Shown one piece after another: positions 1 to 12,300 of a DNA stretch of 64,000 nucleotides (the first letter of the stretch is position 1; every line of letters starts with the position of its first letter). This DNA comes from Phalacrocorax aristotelis (lineage: Eukaryota; Chordata; Aves; Suliformes; Phalacrocoracidae), in assembly GCF_949628215.1 (NCBI RefSeq), contig NC_134280.1, forward strand, positions 6,893,795 to 6,957,794, in the 5' to 3' direction. Under the pieces are notes generated by a model that saw only the letters and a list, made by a program, of their open reading frames with translations, was not told where the DNA came from and did not search any database. The position numbers were made by a program, and so were the translations under genes.

Positions 1-2187
1 GCTTCCAACTCTCCAGCTTTTGCCCAGGTCTCAGATTACACACTGGATTGTATCAATACCCAGCCGTAAATTAGTGTCACAAAATCCAGCAAAATAATAC
101 AAAAAATTCACAGGGAGCCAACACTGCATCAAAGGAAAGTCGGCCTACAAGACTTGTGGTAAACCTTTTCTCTCCATCACAGAATAAACTCCTCTATCCA
201 AACACAAATATTATTGCTCTCTAAAATATATTTAGTCTCTCTGATGGTATTCTGAATGAGATAGGGAAAAAACACTGAAGATTACTCATGAAAGTACTTG
301 CCAATTTTTTGCTTGGCTTTTGGTCAGAATTCTAAGTTTTAGCAAACAAACTCACTATTTCAAATAATCAGAGAACCTGTCCCAGTATTACGTGCGTTCG
401 TTCAAAACCACACATTCACATGCGCATAAGGAAGACAGATATGTCCTATAAACAAGAAACAGGACAGAATGTGAACTTGACGTTGAAAAAGTTTTAGGTG
501 AACACAGAGATTTTAAACAGTTCTAGGAAAATTCTTGTTTCACGTTCATCAGAAAAGCCATTTATCAACCATCAACAAGGTGGATGAATCAGGCAAAGCT
601 GCGAAGTGGGAGAAGATGGCTTAGGGAACAAGAGGATGAGGTGTTTGGGAAGCCATGATGGGAAACAAGCGGAGGCACAGTTTGTACACGTTCAGATAGA
701 TAAGTTCCCAGCACTGGGATCAAGGGTTGGCCTGAGATGCTTTGGACTGCTTATGCTATTTTGCTCCTTAAGAGTCAATACTTGTTTCAAGAAGCTAAGA
801 GACTCTAGATGTTTCTGCAGTTTGGAGGGGGATACCTCTTCTGCAAACGCAAATACATCAAGTCACTAATGGCAGATGGTTAGCTTGGTCATAAGCAGAA
901 TGATTTTACTCTCTGGTCAACATCCAGACATATGATCAAGTCATCAGGATTTTTTATATAGGTTCCTTTTTCATGGGAATGAAGGAAGAATCGCATATAT
1001 TTCTTCATTTGTATACAAATTATTTAGGAAAATTTAGCTGGCAACTTTCACAGAAACACAGTATCTTTTCCCCCCACCCCCTCTTTAGCATGTTGTACAG
1101 CAGTCTAGGGAACCAAAACAGATCATGCATTGAAAAACAGTTTTCAGAACAGTTCATTAAATGCACTGAAGAATGTTTGTTGCTTACATATTCCCCCCAG
1201 ATGATGTCTTGACTGCACATATACAAGCCCTCATTCCTTACAGACCCAGTCCCACCAGACCGAAAGAAAGAGTTAAAAGTGGTGAGACACATTACTCATT
1301 CAAGTATGTGAAGTTAGGTGGGTTCAGAGGGGATTACAAATGTCATGTTTGCTACTGAATCTCTTTCACGCTAGGTACCGTTTGCTGCACACATTCACAC
1401 AACGTTCCCCTTTGGCTGCACAATCGTTAGCTTTCAGATTTGTAGAACCATTTCAATCTCAAGCATCTTACTTAAGGGAGGTGCTGCAGATTTCTCTTGT
1501 TTTCAGCATGTTGGGAAAGAGATGACACTTATTGATAAAGAAATGGTTTATTTTGTCCCACATTTTCCCCATAACGTGAAGTACAATTTTTACATACTAC
1601 ATGTTGATGACTTGCATACTATTGTGACTCATAGCACTTGTTTCACTATTTTCACTGCAATTTTTTTATTTTGAGCAAATATTTTTTGTTCAACTTTGTC
1701 TTTCAATTACTGAGTTGTCTTCTACAGTGTACCGATTTATAGAAAAAGTTATGAAATAAATGTGATAGTATTTGCTAGTATTTGTTCCAGGGTACCTATG
1801 GTGCCTTTTGCCAGGAGATGGCAGCATGTTGCTGCTTAGCTGGCGCAGCCTCTGCAAAACGCTTGAAGTGGAAACAAACTTTCAGACAGAAACTAGGTCT
1901 TTGTAAACCCACATCCTTATATATTCTCTCACGGCAAAATACTGTAGTCATGTCTCTTAGAAGTCCTTCAGGGGCTGAGTCAGAGTGTGAAGTTTTCCTT
2001 GATTCTTGGTTTGGTTTTGGTCTTTGGTTGTGGGATTTTTGATGGGATTTTTTTTTTTTCAAGCTAATGTTTCACAGAAATTAAAAGATTTCTGGAAAGC
2101 AGAGATAAGCTGGATGAAGTCTGTTGGTACAGATACTCAGAAAGGTTTGTAAATTTGGAATTCCAGCCCTGTATCTGCAGCTCAGGA

Positions 2188-2244
2188 CATCATTTCTAGC
2201 AACAAAACTAGCTCTTTTCTTTTTCATCATTTCTAGCAACAAAA
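2188..2244. repeat. Short direct repeat, 20-bp unit, two copies
   Basis: The 20-mer CATCATTTCTAGCAACAAAA occurs exactly at 2188-2207 and again at 2225-2244, a period of 37 bp. The DNA between the copies is pyrimidine-rich. This looks like a small local duplication. Confidence 0.8.
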
Positions 2245-4487
2245 TCCCTGCCTCTTCAGAATCCTTGACCACACAAGATGTTTTCCTGCTATCAAACCAT
2301 ATACACACATATGTAACAATTTCTCCCATTCCTATCTGTATAAAAGGCAGCAGCAGTATACCTGTGAGTATTACACCTAACAAATGTAAAATAATTAATT
2401 CCAAAATGTTAATACTCTCTTAAGTGGTTTCTGTATGATGAATTTAATAGAAACAAAACCCAAGTAAGTAGCATGTACAGATTTCAGTCATTCTAAATTC
2501 CTAATTCTTTGCATTTTCAAAACGAAAATGGGCTTGAGATAATGAGCGCTGCTATTTGCACTTGCAAGCTACAGTTTGCTCCTGTGAGTAAGCAATTATA
2601 CCAAATGCTGTGGGCAACATAACAGAAGTGCATTTTTCTCTCCCTTCTATGCAAGACTTATTTCAATCCATGTGATGTGGTTCTTTCAGGTTAGGAAGTT
2701 CGGGGTGTATTTATAAGAGTGTTTTCGTAGTGTATAGGCAGCCTTCTTTCTCCTACCCCTATTAACAGAGCCTGGATATATCCTTTTCACTTTCTGACAA
2801 TATAGCAGCTTAACAGTATATTTGACTGGTAATTTTATAAAAGTGCAAAGAATCAACAACCAGCTCACGCATCCCCCTGTGTCATATTGATGATACCGCC
2901 AGAATGACTTGACCATTTCAAAATTCATGTTATCTACCTTGGATTGTAGCAGGTTTTTCTTACCTGAAATGATCTTCGTCTGTCCCTCAGAAGCGGCTAA
3001 AATTCCACTTTTTCCATGTTGCAAGTAGCAGCTGCTTCAGAACTGTAGTGAAAGAAAGCCCTTCTGTCAAACAATATAGTGCTTTTATATTACAACATAT
3101 CACACACACAATTGATCTTAATAAAGCAAGGGCCTCAGGAGGGCCTTCTAATGTGAAAGCATATAGATTTTTTTTAAGCAGCAAGTCCATTTGGTTTGAG
3201 CTTGTAAGGGTAGTTTGCATGGCTCCCACACCAGAAGTATGATAGCCAGAGTGCACAGCATTGATGGAGACACTGGCTGTGAATCCTATGCCCCTGGTGG
3301 GCTCATGTACGAGAGCCTCAGGGTCCTCCAAACGTCTGAGGTCTGGGCACCCAGATCAGGGCCTCTCCCCACCCAGCTCCTGCTGCCCCAGGACTCTCAG
3401 CCCCTGTCAGGAGCAGCATGTGCTCCCCCAAGCTTCTCCTTGCAGCTCCTTGGATTATTTAGTCTCTGTCCACCTGTCAAGGAGCAGAAGTTGCAACCAG
3501 CTGCTTGTTCATGGAGAGCATCACCAGGCAGTTATTGTCATAGACTATCTCAGAAAGTCCAAATTTCAATATGCATTTGAAATACAGTGTGCTTTGAGTT
3601 GAAATAGATGAACTGCAAAGAAAGATGTAAAAATCCTTTGTACTGCTAAGCAGTTTTAATGGAGCAAAATGATGATGGGATATAAAGACCCCCAAGGTAA
3701 TAGCAATTTAAATGGAAACAATTATAGTGACGAACAGCAATAAAAGGTCGGCATCAACCTAATACTGTAAACACAGGCAAACAGATTTTCCACTTCTCCA
3801 GCTTCTAACTCTGCCCTAATATATCCTACTTGCAACTCTTGCTTCCCAGTTTCTGAGCACACCTAATATTCGGCATGGCAACTGATGAAACGATTCTTTA
3901 TCTCTTTGATAAATACCCTTCTCATCCTCTGATTCCTTTTTTATGACCTCTTTTTCTTTATTACCTTACCAGTAATCTCTATTTCCTCCCCGACTTCTCT
4001 TTCCCAGTGTCTCCTCCCCTATTTCTTCAGGTCTTAATAAGTTTGATGTATCATAATATCAGGGGGAAGGAGGAATCCTTTCTGAAGTAGCATTTAACAA
4101 AGCTAAGGTTAAAAAAGGGGCAACAGGATCTAATGTCATTATATATTTAAATACTGCTAATAGTGCATGAGCAGGCATGCCAGAATTCACCAGCTGTCCC
4201 TAAAGGTACAAGCCAGCTTTCTGTCTCCTCACATTATAGCCCAGTTTAACCTCTGTTGTAACACATCTCAGCACAAAAAAGATTATAAAATCTGCTCTGC
4301 TAGAACCGGAGCTCTAATTCATCTGCTTTCAGAAATATGTTGTTCTGTAGAGTTAGAAATGTAAAGATTACAGTCAGTGTTATAGGTAGCTGACACAGTA
4401 GAAGTTTAATAGTATTATAGTATTTGTTAAAGTGGAGTGGATGATCTTGCATAACAGGAGAAGGTTCCTCAAGATATATATATGAAA

Positions 4488-4526
4488 GATAGACAGATAG
4501 ATAGACAGATAGATACATAGATAGAT
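4488..4526. repeat. GATA/GACA microsatellite
   Basis: An interrupted tetranucleotide run of GATA units with GACA and CATA variants. It is followed by an AT-rich TA/CATA stretch to about 4620. It is a simple-sequence repeat and probably polymorphic in length. Confidence 0.9.
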
Positions 4527-7500
4527 CTATATAGACATAGCTACCTATAGAGAGATATGTATATAAAAACATATATGTATATAATAATATACATATAGAA
4601 ATAATATCTTATATATGGATTAACTATGATACCATAAAAAATAAGCAGAATTTGGCTTAAATTTGAGTCATGCATGGGAAATAGTTCTAGACATAGAAAC
4701 ATGTAAGAAATTAAGCCACGATTTAGCAGAGGCAAGAAGATAATTGCGCTGCCTCCAGCTAATAGAACAGCCATTGAGTTGCAGCTAATAATATCTGCTC
4801 TGGACAGTTTCAAATGTTTAGGTTAATTGGCACCTAAATGCAGTTAGAAAACAACAGATGAGAATTTATGAGGAGCCACATTCTCAATCCCTGCCCCCAC
4901 TAGGTCCACAAATTAGAAAGACAATTAATTTCTAGATAAATGTGTGGATACAAAGAATCTGGATACTTATTTTTGGCTATGTTCATCTGGGTGTGCAACT
5001 TCTAGTGTTTGCCTTTGGCTTTTCCATGCTACCACACAGACCATTTTTCTTGACTGATTCAGTGTCTGAAAAGAATTTAGTCTCATATTGGATATCCATC
5101 TAGGACAAAATGCTCTCTGGCAGCCTGCTGTGCCCATATCTCCTAGTCTTCCTCCAGACCTTCAGCAAAAGCAGTTTCACATTGTAAAAAAGTTCCCTGA
5201 AATTCTTCTCAGACAAGCTGGTATTTTGTTAGGGCTTTTTTCACCCAGGAGAGATTATGTGCCTGCTCACTTATAACCATCCTTTAGCTCCCCTGTCCAT
5301 ATAATTTGCCTAGGTTAGTAACATATACTGGGTACCACATCTTCAGCAAGCTACCATGGATGTGCCAAATGCCATCCGTGGAAAGTTATAGCAATGAAGG
5401 AGGCTTCAGTTCAGCAGTCAGCCAGGTTCAGTAATGAGTTCTGTTCTGACAAAGTCTCCGTTACAAACACAGAAGCCCCAGCAACAAGTAACTTTGGCAA
5501 ATTTTTGGAAATCTGGTTTATGTGGCTGACTACTGGAGGTAGAAACGTATGTCACACATTATACAATATACAACCAACACCACCACCGCTAAAAGTTTAT
5601 ATCTGCTCCACATTAAGAAGAAAATACTTCACTCTTCTGTTTAATCCTCATAATTTTACTGTTAAATAAAATGTCTCAGATGTCATCCAGTCTTTCATGG
5701 TGTACTTTCTAATACTGCCTGCATTAGGCAGCCCTTGCCTTCTGTAAGCTCCTGTACCTACAAAACTATTTCACTTAACTGTTTATAAAACAACTTTGCA
5801 GTTCTGACACTGCCAGAAAAGTTTCAGACAAAGATTCTGTCCCTCTCGTTCTTTCCTTGTATGCACCAACATTTCAGAAATGAAGCCAAGTCACAAAACT
5901 CAGACCTAGATTGCAAAGAGGCAAGTACAGCCACAGAAGTCAGCTGTGATCCACGAGTGAAGTTCTGACTGGTGAAACTACAGCTGAACTTCAAAAGCCT
6001 AAGCATAAAAGGTCTGAAGATTTTTTTTTCCTTTAATAATGTGGCCTTATTCTGAAGGAGAAGTAGAAACTAGAAAGGGGAAAGCAAGCTGTGGGCACAT
6101 GATCAGCGGAGGATATGAGCCGCACTCAGGCAAACCAAAGGCGTGATTTGATGTGGTTTCCTCTGCAGGCAAATTCTTGGGTATGTAACACTCCCGCTCT
6201 GGGTCACTTTAGGCAACTTCTACCATGCACAAAGAGATTCTGGAAGTGCGGTACAGACCACGTAAAAGCACAAAGCAATTCGTTATTGTCCAATATATAA
6301 AAATGATTGATAGGATGAATGAGCTATCAGTCCAATGGTTGAGAAGTTCACTATTCCAGAGGCGACATCCAACCAACATTTGCCAGCCAGGCAAATCACG
6401 TGGGGAGGCTTTTCTTGGGACAGCCTGATCCTCAGTGCTGCAGTTGCCATCCTCAGTCTTCTTGTTTTCTCCTTAGGATTGTATATCTTTCCACGTTTGT
6501 TTATCCTTTTAAATCCTCGAGCTGCCAGCTATACCCTTCTTACCTACCTTATCTCTGCAGTTTCACCTTTCTTGTTTTGCATGGCTCTATTCTGTGTAGG
6601 CTTGCTATCAGTTTAGCGGGTGTCTCAGAAGTCTAGGTCTGGGTTGCACAAGCATGCTGTGTGCAAGCGGGGTCTTGGATCACAGGCAGCTGAACTGCTG
6701 GGAGGAGGGTTACAGGTATTACAGGCTATTCTGGAAAAAACTATTGACATTATCTTATGAAAAGCCGTCTCTTTTACTGTCAGATCATGTTGCTGCCAGG
6801 GAGCAGAGAGCAACAACACACACTTAATAAAATAAAAGGACCTCTTTGCATCTCGTTCAACTCTGACACATCGGTGATGGCAGCAGAGGATTCATTGTTT
6901 AGGAGCACTGATGACACAAAAGCAGATAGAAGTGCATAACAGACCTCTTCATTTGTACTAAGAAGTTAAGCAACAATGAGCCTACTTACGCCTGCAGATG
7001 GTTCAGTGCCTATAATGTTTGGCTTGGGTTTTAATGCAGAAATATCAGAAGCTGTTAGTGGCAACGCTGAATGACCTCCTGCCTACAGTCAGTGATTTTC
7101 TTTTAATACTGAACACACACTACAGAGTGACTGATCATATTTTGAGTCTCATTAGGCAGCCACAAATGGAAGGAAAAGAGGCACCAGCTAACTATCCCTG
7201 CCCTAAGGAGCAATTGCAGGATAAACCACCGTCAGACCTCATGGATAAGAACCTGCATGCTCTGGGAACGCTTCAGCGTAAGAAAGGTTGCTGTGTATAA
7301 CTGGCCTATGCAACATGTGCCAGATGTGACACTGCAGGAAAAACACAGAAAGAAACAAAGAGGCATAATGGATATAACAGCCTTACACGTGGCACTCTGT
7401 CTCTCCTGTGAGATGAAGAAATTTCCATATCTTGCCCCGTAATCACATTTAACGGCATAAACCCACTGCTTTATTAAGTTGAATGGCTAAATCAGTGTTT

Positions 7501-8014
7501 TCCACCTTTCTCAGCTGGCAGGCCCTTAAAAATGTTCCAATATTCCAGTACTGTAAATGTGAAGCAACTTATAATTAGCACGTTGTTCCCAGTTACACTT
7601 CTTGGTCCCTGAAAGGAAACGTATTAACCTCAGGACAACAGGTCAGAAGCCACTGAACTAGGCCATTTGGCATTAGCACTGGCCTGCGCTTGGACCATTC
7701 CCATTCACACATACACACAGCTGCTAAAAGAAGACTGCAGTAGAAGTAGTTAAGTTTTTTCAAAGCCCCTCCAGCTGCTGTGAAGAGAAGGAAAAATGAC
7801 AAATCCAGCAGACATAAGAATCATAGAATCATTAAGGTTGGAAAAGACCTTTAAGATCATAAGGTCCAACTACCAACCCAACACCCCCAGGCCTCCTAAA
7901 CCATGCCCTGAAGTGCCATGTCTACATGTTTTTTGAACACCTCCAGGGATGGTGACTCCCCCACCTCTCTGGGCAGCCTGTGCCAGTGCCTAACCGGTCT
8001 TGCAGTAAAGACAT

Positions 8015-8713
8015 TGTAAAATGTGTTCATCTGATTCGTGTCAATATGGAACAATGCTAGAGTCACACGGTGACCCTCTAGCATTTGACCGTTCTGTTTG
8101 TGCTTGTGTAACCGAGGGCCGTTCAATTGACTTGTTAACTGTCTTAATGGGTTTGTGCTTGTGTAACCGAGGGCCGTTCAATTGTCTTAATGGTTGGAAT
8201 GTTGATTGGCGATTTAAGTTAATTGTTAAGAAAGAATTTTAGTTAGGAGTAGAAACTAACACCTGCTTAGGCCAGTCAAGACGGCGTTAGCAATGAATGC
8301 TGCATTGACAAGAAGCCTCCTAAAAAGATACAATTCAGTAGAACTTCAAGGACTAACAGTGGAAACACCCTGCTACAAAGGAGAGTGACCAAAAAGACTT
8401 GCCCCCCCACACCCGTAAAGAGCATGCGGGCTAATCTACATGGCAAGCGTGGCTAATTTAACTACGGCTGACCAACGGCAAGTGGGATGCTTATCACTGA
8501 CCAATGAGTGTAAACTTAGGCGTGTTTTTACTAATTGTTATTAATTAAGTAACTGAATATAATGTAATACAATGTAATATAATGTAATTTTGTATGACGG
8601 TATGCACGTTAGGCGGAAGGATCCCCCGTGCATCCAGCGCTGCTTGCTTGTCTCTATTCAATAATTTGTAAACTTTGATTGAAATTCCGTTGAAGGCTAA
8701 ATTAATTATAACA
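8015..8713 (+). mobile_element. Solo LTR of an endogenous retrovirus inserted in CR1
   Basis: A 699-bp block interrupts the CR1. It starts TGTAAAATG and ends ATTATAACA, the TG...CA ends expected of an LTR. It is flanked by an exact 5-bp target duplication, GACAT, at 8010-8014 and 8714-8718. Inside, in + orientation, are a duplicated U3-like block (8096-8193), a TATAATGTAAT-rich stretch (about 8557-8588) that could hold a TATA box, and AATAAT at 8660-8665 in the place of a poly(A) signal. No internal retroviral genes are present, so it is a solo LTR left by LTR-LTR recombination. The 5-bp duplication fits several ERV classes, so I do not name the family. Orientation is moderately certain. Confidence 0.87.
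8096..8193 (+). repeat. 34-bp direct duplication inside the LTR
   Basis: Positions 8096-8129 and 8151-8184 are identical over 34 bp, beginning GTTTGTGCTTGTGTAACC and ending GTTCAATTG. Each copy is followed by TCTTAATGG, with 12 extra bases before it in the first copy. The block lies in the first third of the LTR, where retroviral U3 enhancers are commonly duplicated. Confidence 0.9.
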
Positions 8714-9322
8714 GACATTTTTCCTAATATCCAATCTAAACCTCCCCTGACATAACTTGAGGCAGTTTCCTTTTGTTCTATTGCTTGTTACTTGGGAGAA
8801 GAGACCAACCTCCACCTTGCTACAACCTCCTGTCAGGTCATTGTAGAGAGCGACAAGGTCTCCCCTCAGCCTCCTCTTCTCTAGGCTAAACCCCCCCAGC
8901 TCCCTCAGCCGCCCCCCAGCACACTTGTGCTCCAGACCCTGCCCCAGCCCCGCTGCCCTTCTCTGGACACGCTCCAGCCCCTCAAGGGCCTTCTTGTCCC
9001 GAGGGGCCCAAACCTGAGCCCAGCATTCGAGGTGGGGCCTCCCCAGGGCCGAGCACAGGGGCCCCATCCCTGCCCGGCTCCTGCTGGCCACACCAGTGCT
9101 GACACAAGCCCGGGGGCTGGTGGCCTCCTTGGCCACCTGGGCACTGCTGGCTCATGCCCAGCCGGCTGTCAGCCAGCACCCCCAGGGCCATCTCCGCCGG
9201 GCACTTCCCAGCCCCTCTGCCCCAGGCCTGGAGCGTTGCCTGGGGTTGGTGTGACCCAAGGGCAGGACCCGGCCCTTGGCCTTGTTAAACCTCATGCAAT
9301 TGGCCTCGGCCCGGCGATCCAA

Positions 9323-12300
9323 AACTGCCTCACTGTAACACTTTTTCCTTTTTAAATGTCCCAGAGTCTTTCCATTCCTTACAGTAAGGTTTACCTTGCC
9401 AAATACGTTGTATTAAGCACTAGTATCAACAGAGTTCATCTTGAATATCGGTTGTCCTAGAAAATTAACTATGGTAAGTGTTTCTAGAAAACTGTTACAA
9501 ATGCTGTAAGCGTCTGGAAATTGCAATTACTAAATACAGTTTCCTGGTAACTTAAAAGCTTTCTGACATAACTTTGAAGGACTTGATATATGTCAGATTC
9601 CACCTGCTTAAACTTATGTCCACTATTGCCTTGAAATCACTGGAAGCATTGCCACTGATGACAAAGCATGGAGTGGTATCTGTTTATACCAGTGCGTTTG
9701 ACTCCTAGAATGCATTTTGAGCTGTAGGCCTTTCAACAGTGAACACACTATTGAAGATTTCTACTTGCTACACTTAACTATTCACATTCTGACCACAATG
9801 ATGTGCCTTACATGATCTGAGAATAAGGAGGGAAACACATGATTGAGTGAAATCCCAAGCTATCTTTTATTAATTATCTAATACTACAAAGCATATTTCC
9901 CTCAATTCATTACTTTATTGATGATATTTGCTGATCGAAAAATTACAGTAGTACTTGCCTCCGCTAATCGTCAGATCAAAGAAGGCTGTTAGGGTTTTAA
10001 TTTTGGTAACTCTTCTGAAGAATGTTTTCTGATTTGAGAAACCTAACTTTTCTCAAGTTTCACCTGGGCATTTTCTTTTCTTCCTCCCTCCTGATTCCAA
10101 AAGAAAAGAAAAATTAATCTGCCAAATCTTTCTTTCTCTAATTCTGAGACTTTTAAAGATGGTAGAGGCTTTCGTGGGCCTTTTCAACTTAGTCTTACAA
10201 CAATAAAGAATTGTCAGAACTCTGCAAGCAAAAAAAATGAGACCATAATAGATTTGTCAAAGCCTCAGTGGATAAAAATGAATGTAACAGGACATATATA
10301 TGCCTCTTTCTGCTGTAAGTGAAAGAAAACCTATTCAGAGTCACCAGCAGGAACACTCTGTTCCTCATCTTCCAGTCACACCAGGTTTATGGCTTTGTCT
10401 TCCTGTGAGGAAAGGGATGATGTCTGCTCTTCAGTCCAGCAGTATCAGACCTGATGACATTGATTATACCTGATGATGCAATTTTAGACTTCTGTAACCT
10501 CAAGGCCATTGCAGACTAATGGCCACCACACTTTCCAGGACAGGAGAATCTTAGTCTGTTCCAAATCTCTCAAACATAATGTAACGTCCACTGCCGTATC
10601 TCAATTTTCATACAGGTATCTGTCCCCTCAGCTGGACAGTAGAGTGAAATCTGAGGTCAACACCGAACAAACTGCAGTGTCACCTTACATGGAAAATGTT
10701 AATAGGTCACTCATAAACTATTGCTGTTCTGAGATAAGCTAACTGGTCTCAATATACCATTTTAGACAGCTAGCCCTTATTGAGACAGGTTTTTCAAAGC
10801 AACAGGCAAAGCTAAATAGCATTGACTGGAATATGTGGCAAACTTAACTGCAAACCCAGGGATGTGCCCCCGGGCTTCTGGTCCAGCAAACAACTTCTCC
10901 CAGCCAGGCTTCTTTTACCCCACATTTTATTTGAATTTCAAGCACCTGGTCTCCAGAGGCCACAGATTTTTGAAACAAAATCCCAGCAAATAGAAAACAA
11001 AAAGCAGCAAAATGAACTACCTCGTTTCAGGGAAGACTCCTTAAGCCCTCTGATTTACTCCAGTGCTGAACAAACCGAGCACCTCTGCAGCAGGCTTTGT
11101 CACTTCTCCAAAAGAACTGTGCTGGAAATTAGAGTCTGCCTTTCTCACTCTCTTCATCCATAGAGGGAAGCTGTTTTTCCAAGGGTCAAAGCATAGCTTC
11201 ATCCAGAGTTCCTCGGTGGCTCTGGTCTGGATTCTAAACAAAAATAAGAGGCTTGTGTTAGTTTTCCCACCCCGGAACTACCCTTCCAAAGTACTTCCCT
11301 CCTCCCCCAGAAGCAATGAACCCAGCTGGGCCACAATTTAAAAGTGAATGCAGCAGGATGGTGGTTGCTCCAGGGGCTGCTGTGCCTGAAAAAGGAGTAG
11401 ATATTTGAAACAACATGGGAAAGGAATTATGAAGCAAATTAAAAGAAAAAAAAAAAAAGGGATGCTGTTTTCAGTCTGGAAATAAGGCGCTGAAGTACAC
11501 AATTACCTTTACAGTGAGAAATAAATTCCATTTTAGATGTTAAGGATGTTGAACAGGGTTTTTTGCCTTATCATTTAAATTGCAAAGTTTTATATTGAAT
11601 GTCAGAATAAACTTTTTATTCGTGAAGCAGAAGAAAGGTGCATTTGGAAGTCTGAACTCACAGATGAATGAGTAACAACAGGCTCCAATGGTCTACACCA
11701 CATTTAGCAGCAGCAGGGTTTGCATTACAGGCTGTAATTCTTTGATCTCATAAGTGTGGCGCCGACTATAGGAAATCAGTGGAAGGAGTTGCACTTACTC
11801 TCCACCTCCGCTGCCTAATGACAAGGTTGCAGGCAGGACCTGGGAAACACCAACTCTTTTGTAGTGGCGTGATCGAGCAAAGCATGAAAAATCCCCCGTT
11901 TCCCTGGGATATAAAAATGTCTTGTGAATAGCTGCTTTGGTATTGTGGAAGATGATAAAGAAAACAAATAATTTGTGCTAATTTTCAAAACAACCGATTC
12001 TGTACTTAGCCTAAGAGCTTGCATTATTTGTCAACCTGCTATAACTGTTCTGATAACATAACACATGTGTGGGATGTTTTATGAAGAATTTTATCTCATG
12101 AGGTACCAAAGGCCACTGGGATACGTGCTGCAGTCTAGCCTGGGTAGATTTATAATCATAAAAAAAGAGAGTAATACTATCTGACAATTGCTGGGCAACA
12201 ATGTGAAAATAGATGCAGAGCACACTGTCTTCGCCAGTGATTCATGTCACTGCTTATGTTGGAAATTATGTAAATAAAGAGATTCCCATTCTGGTCAATT

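Larger units (their letters stand above)
1..7816. other. 5' flanking DNA of NXPH2, no gene recognised
   Basis: This stretch is AT-rich with many short chance reading frames (all under about 125 codons) on both strands. None resembles a known protein and none has convincing splice signals. Only small local repeats stand out, listed separately. It is read as intergenic DNA upstream of the NXPH2 promoter. Distant regulatory elements cannot be excluded by eye. Confidence 0.6.
7817..9322 (-). mobile_element. CR1 LINE 3' part, split by a solo LTR
   Basis: The + strand begins with AGAATCATAGAATCATTAAG, the reverse complement of a CR1 3' end, so the element lies on the minus strand with its 3' end at 7817 and is 5'-truncated near 9322. 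Minus-strand translation gives the CR1 ORF2 C-terminus, including [19 protein letters not shown] at about 8790-8880. That reading frame is cut by an LTR after RFRLDIRKN and resumes on the other side with [20 protein letters not shown], ending in a stop near 7896. The element is dead because of truncation, substitutions and the insertion. Its GC-rich core (8955-9273) is almost identical to that of the copy at 31.3 kb. Confidence 0.93.

Noticed and set aside
7478..7545. Possible end of an old hAT-type DNA transposon (CAGTGTTTTCCACCTTTCTC)
   Set aside because: Only a loose resemblance, with no matching inverted end or target duplication found.
8927..9355. Plus-strand open frame of 142 codons, with a near-copy at 31712-32242
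   Set aside because: This is the antisense shadow of the GC-rich core of CR1; both occurrences lie inside minus-strand CR1 copies.
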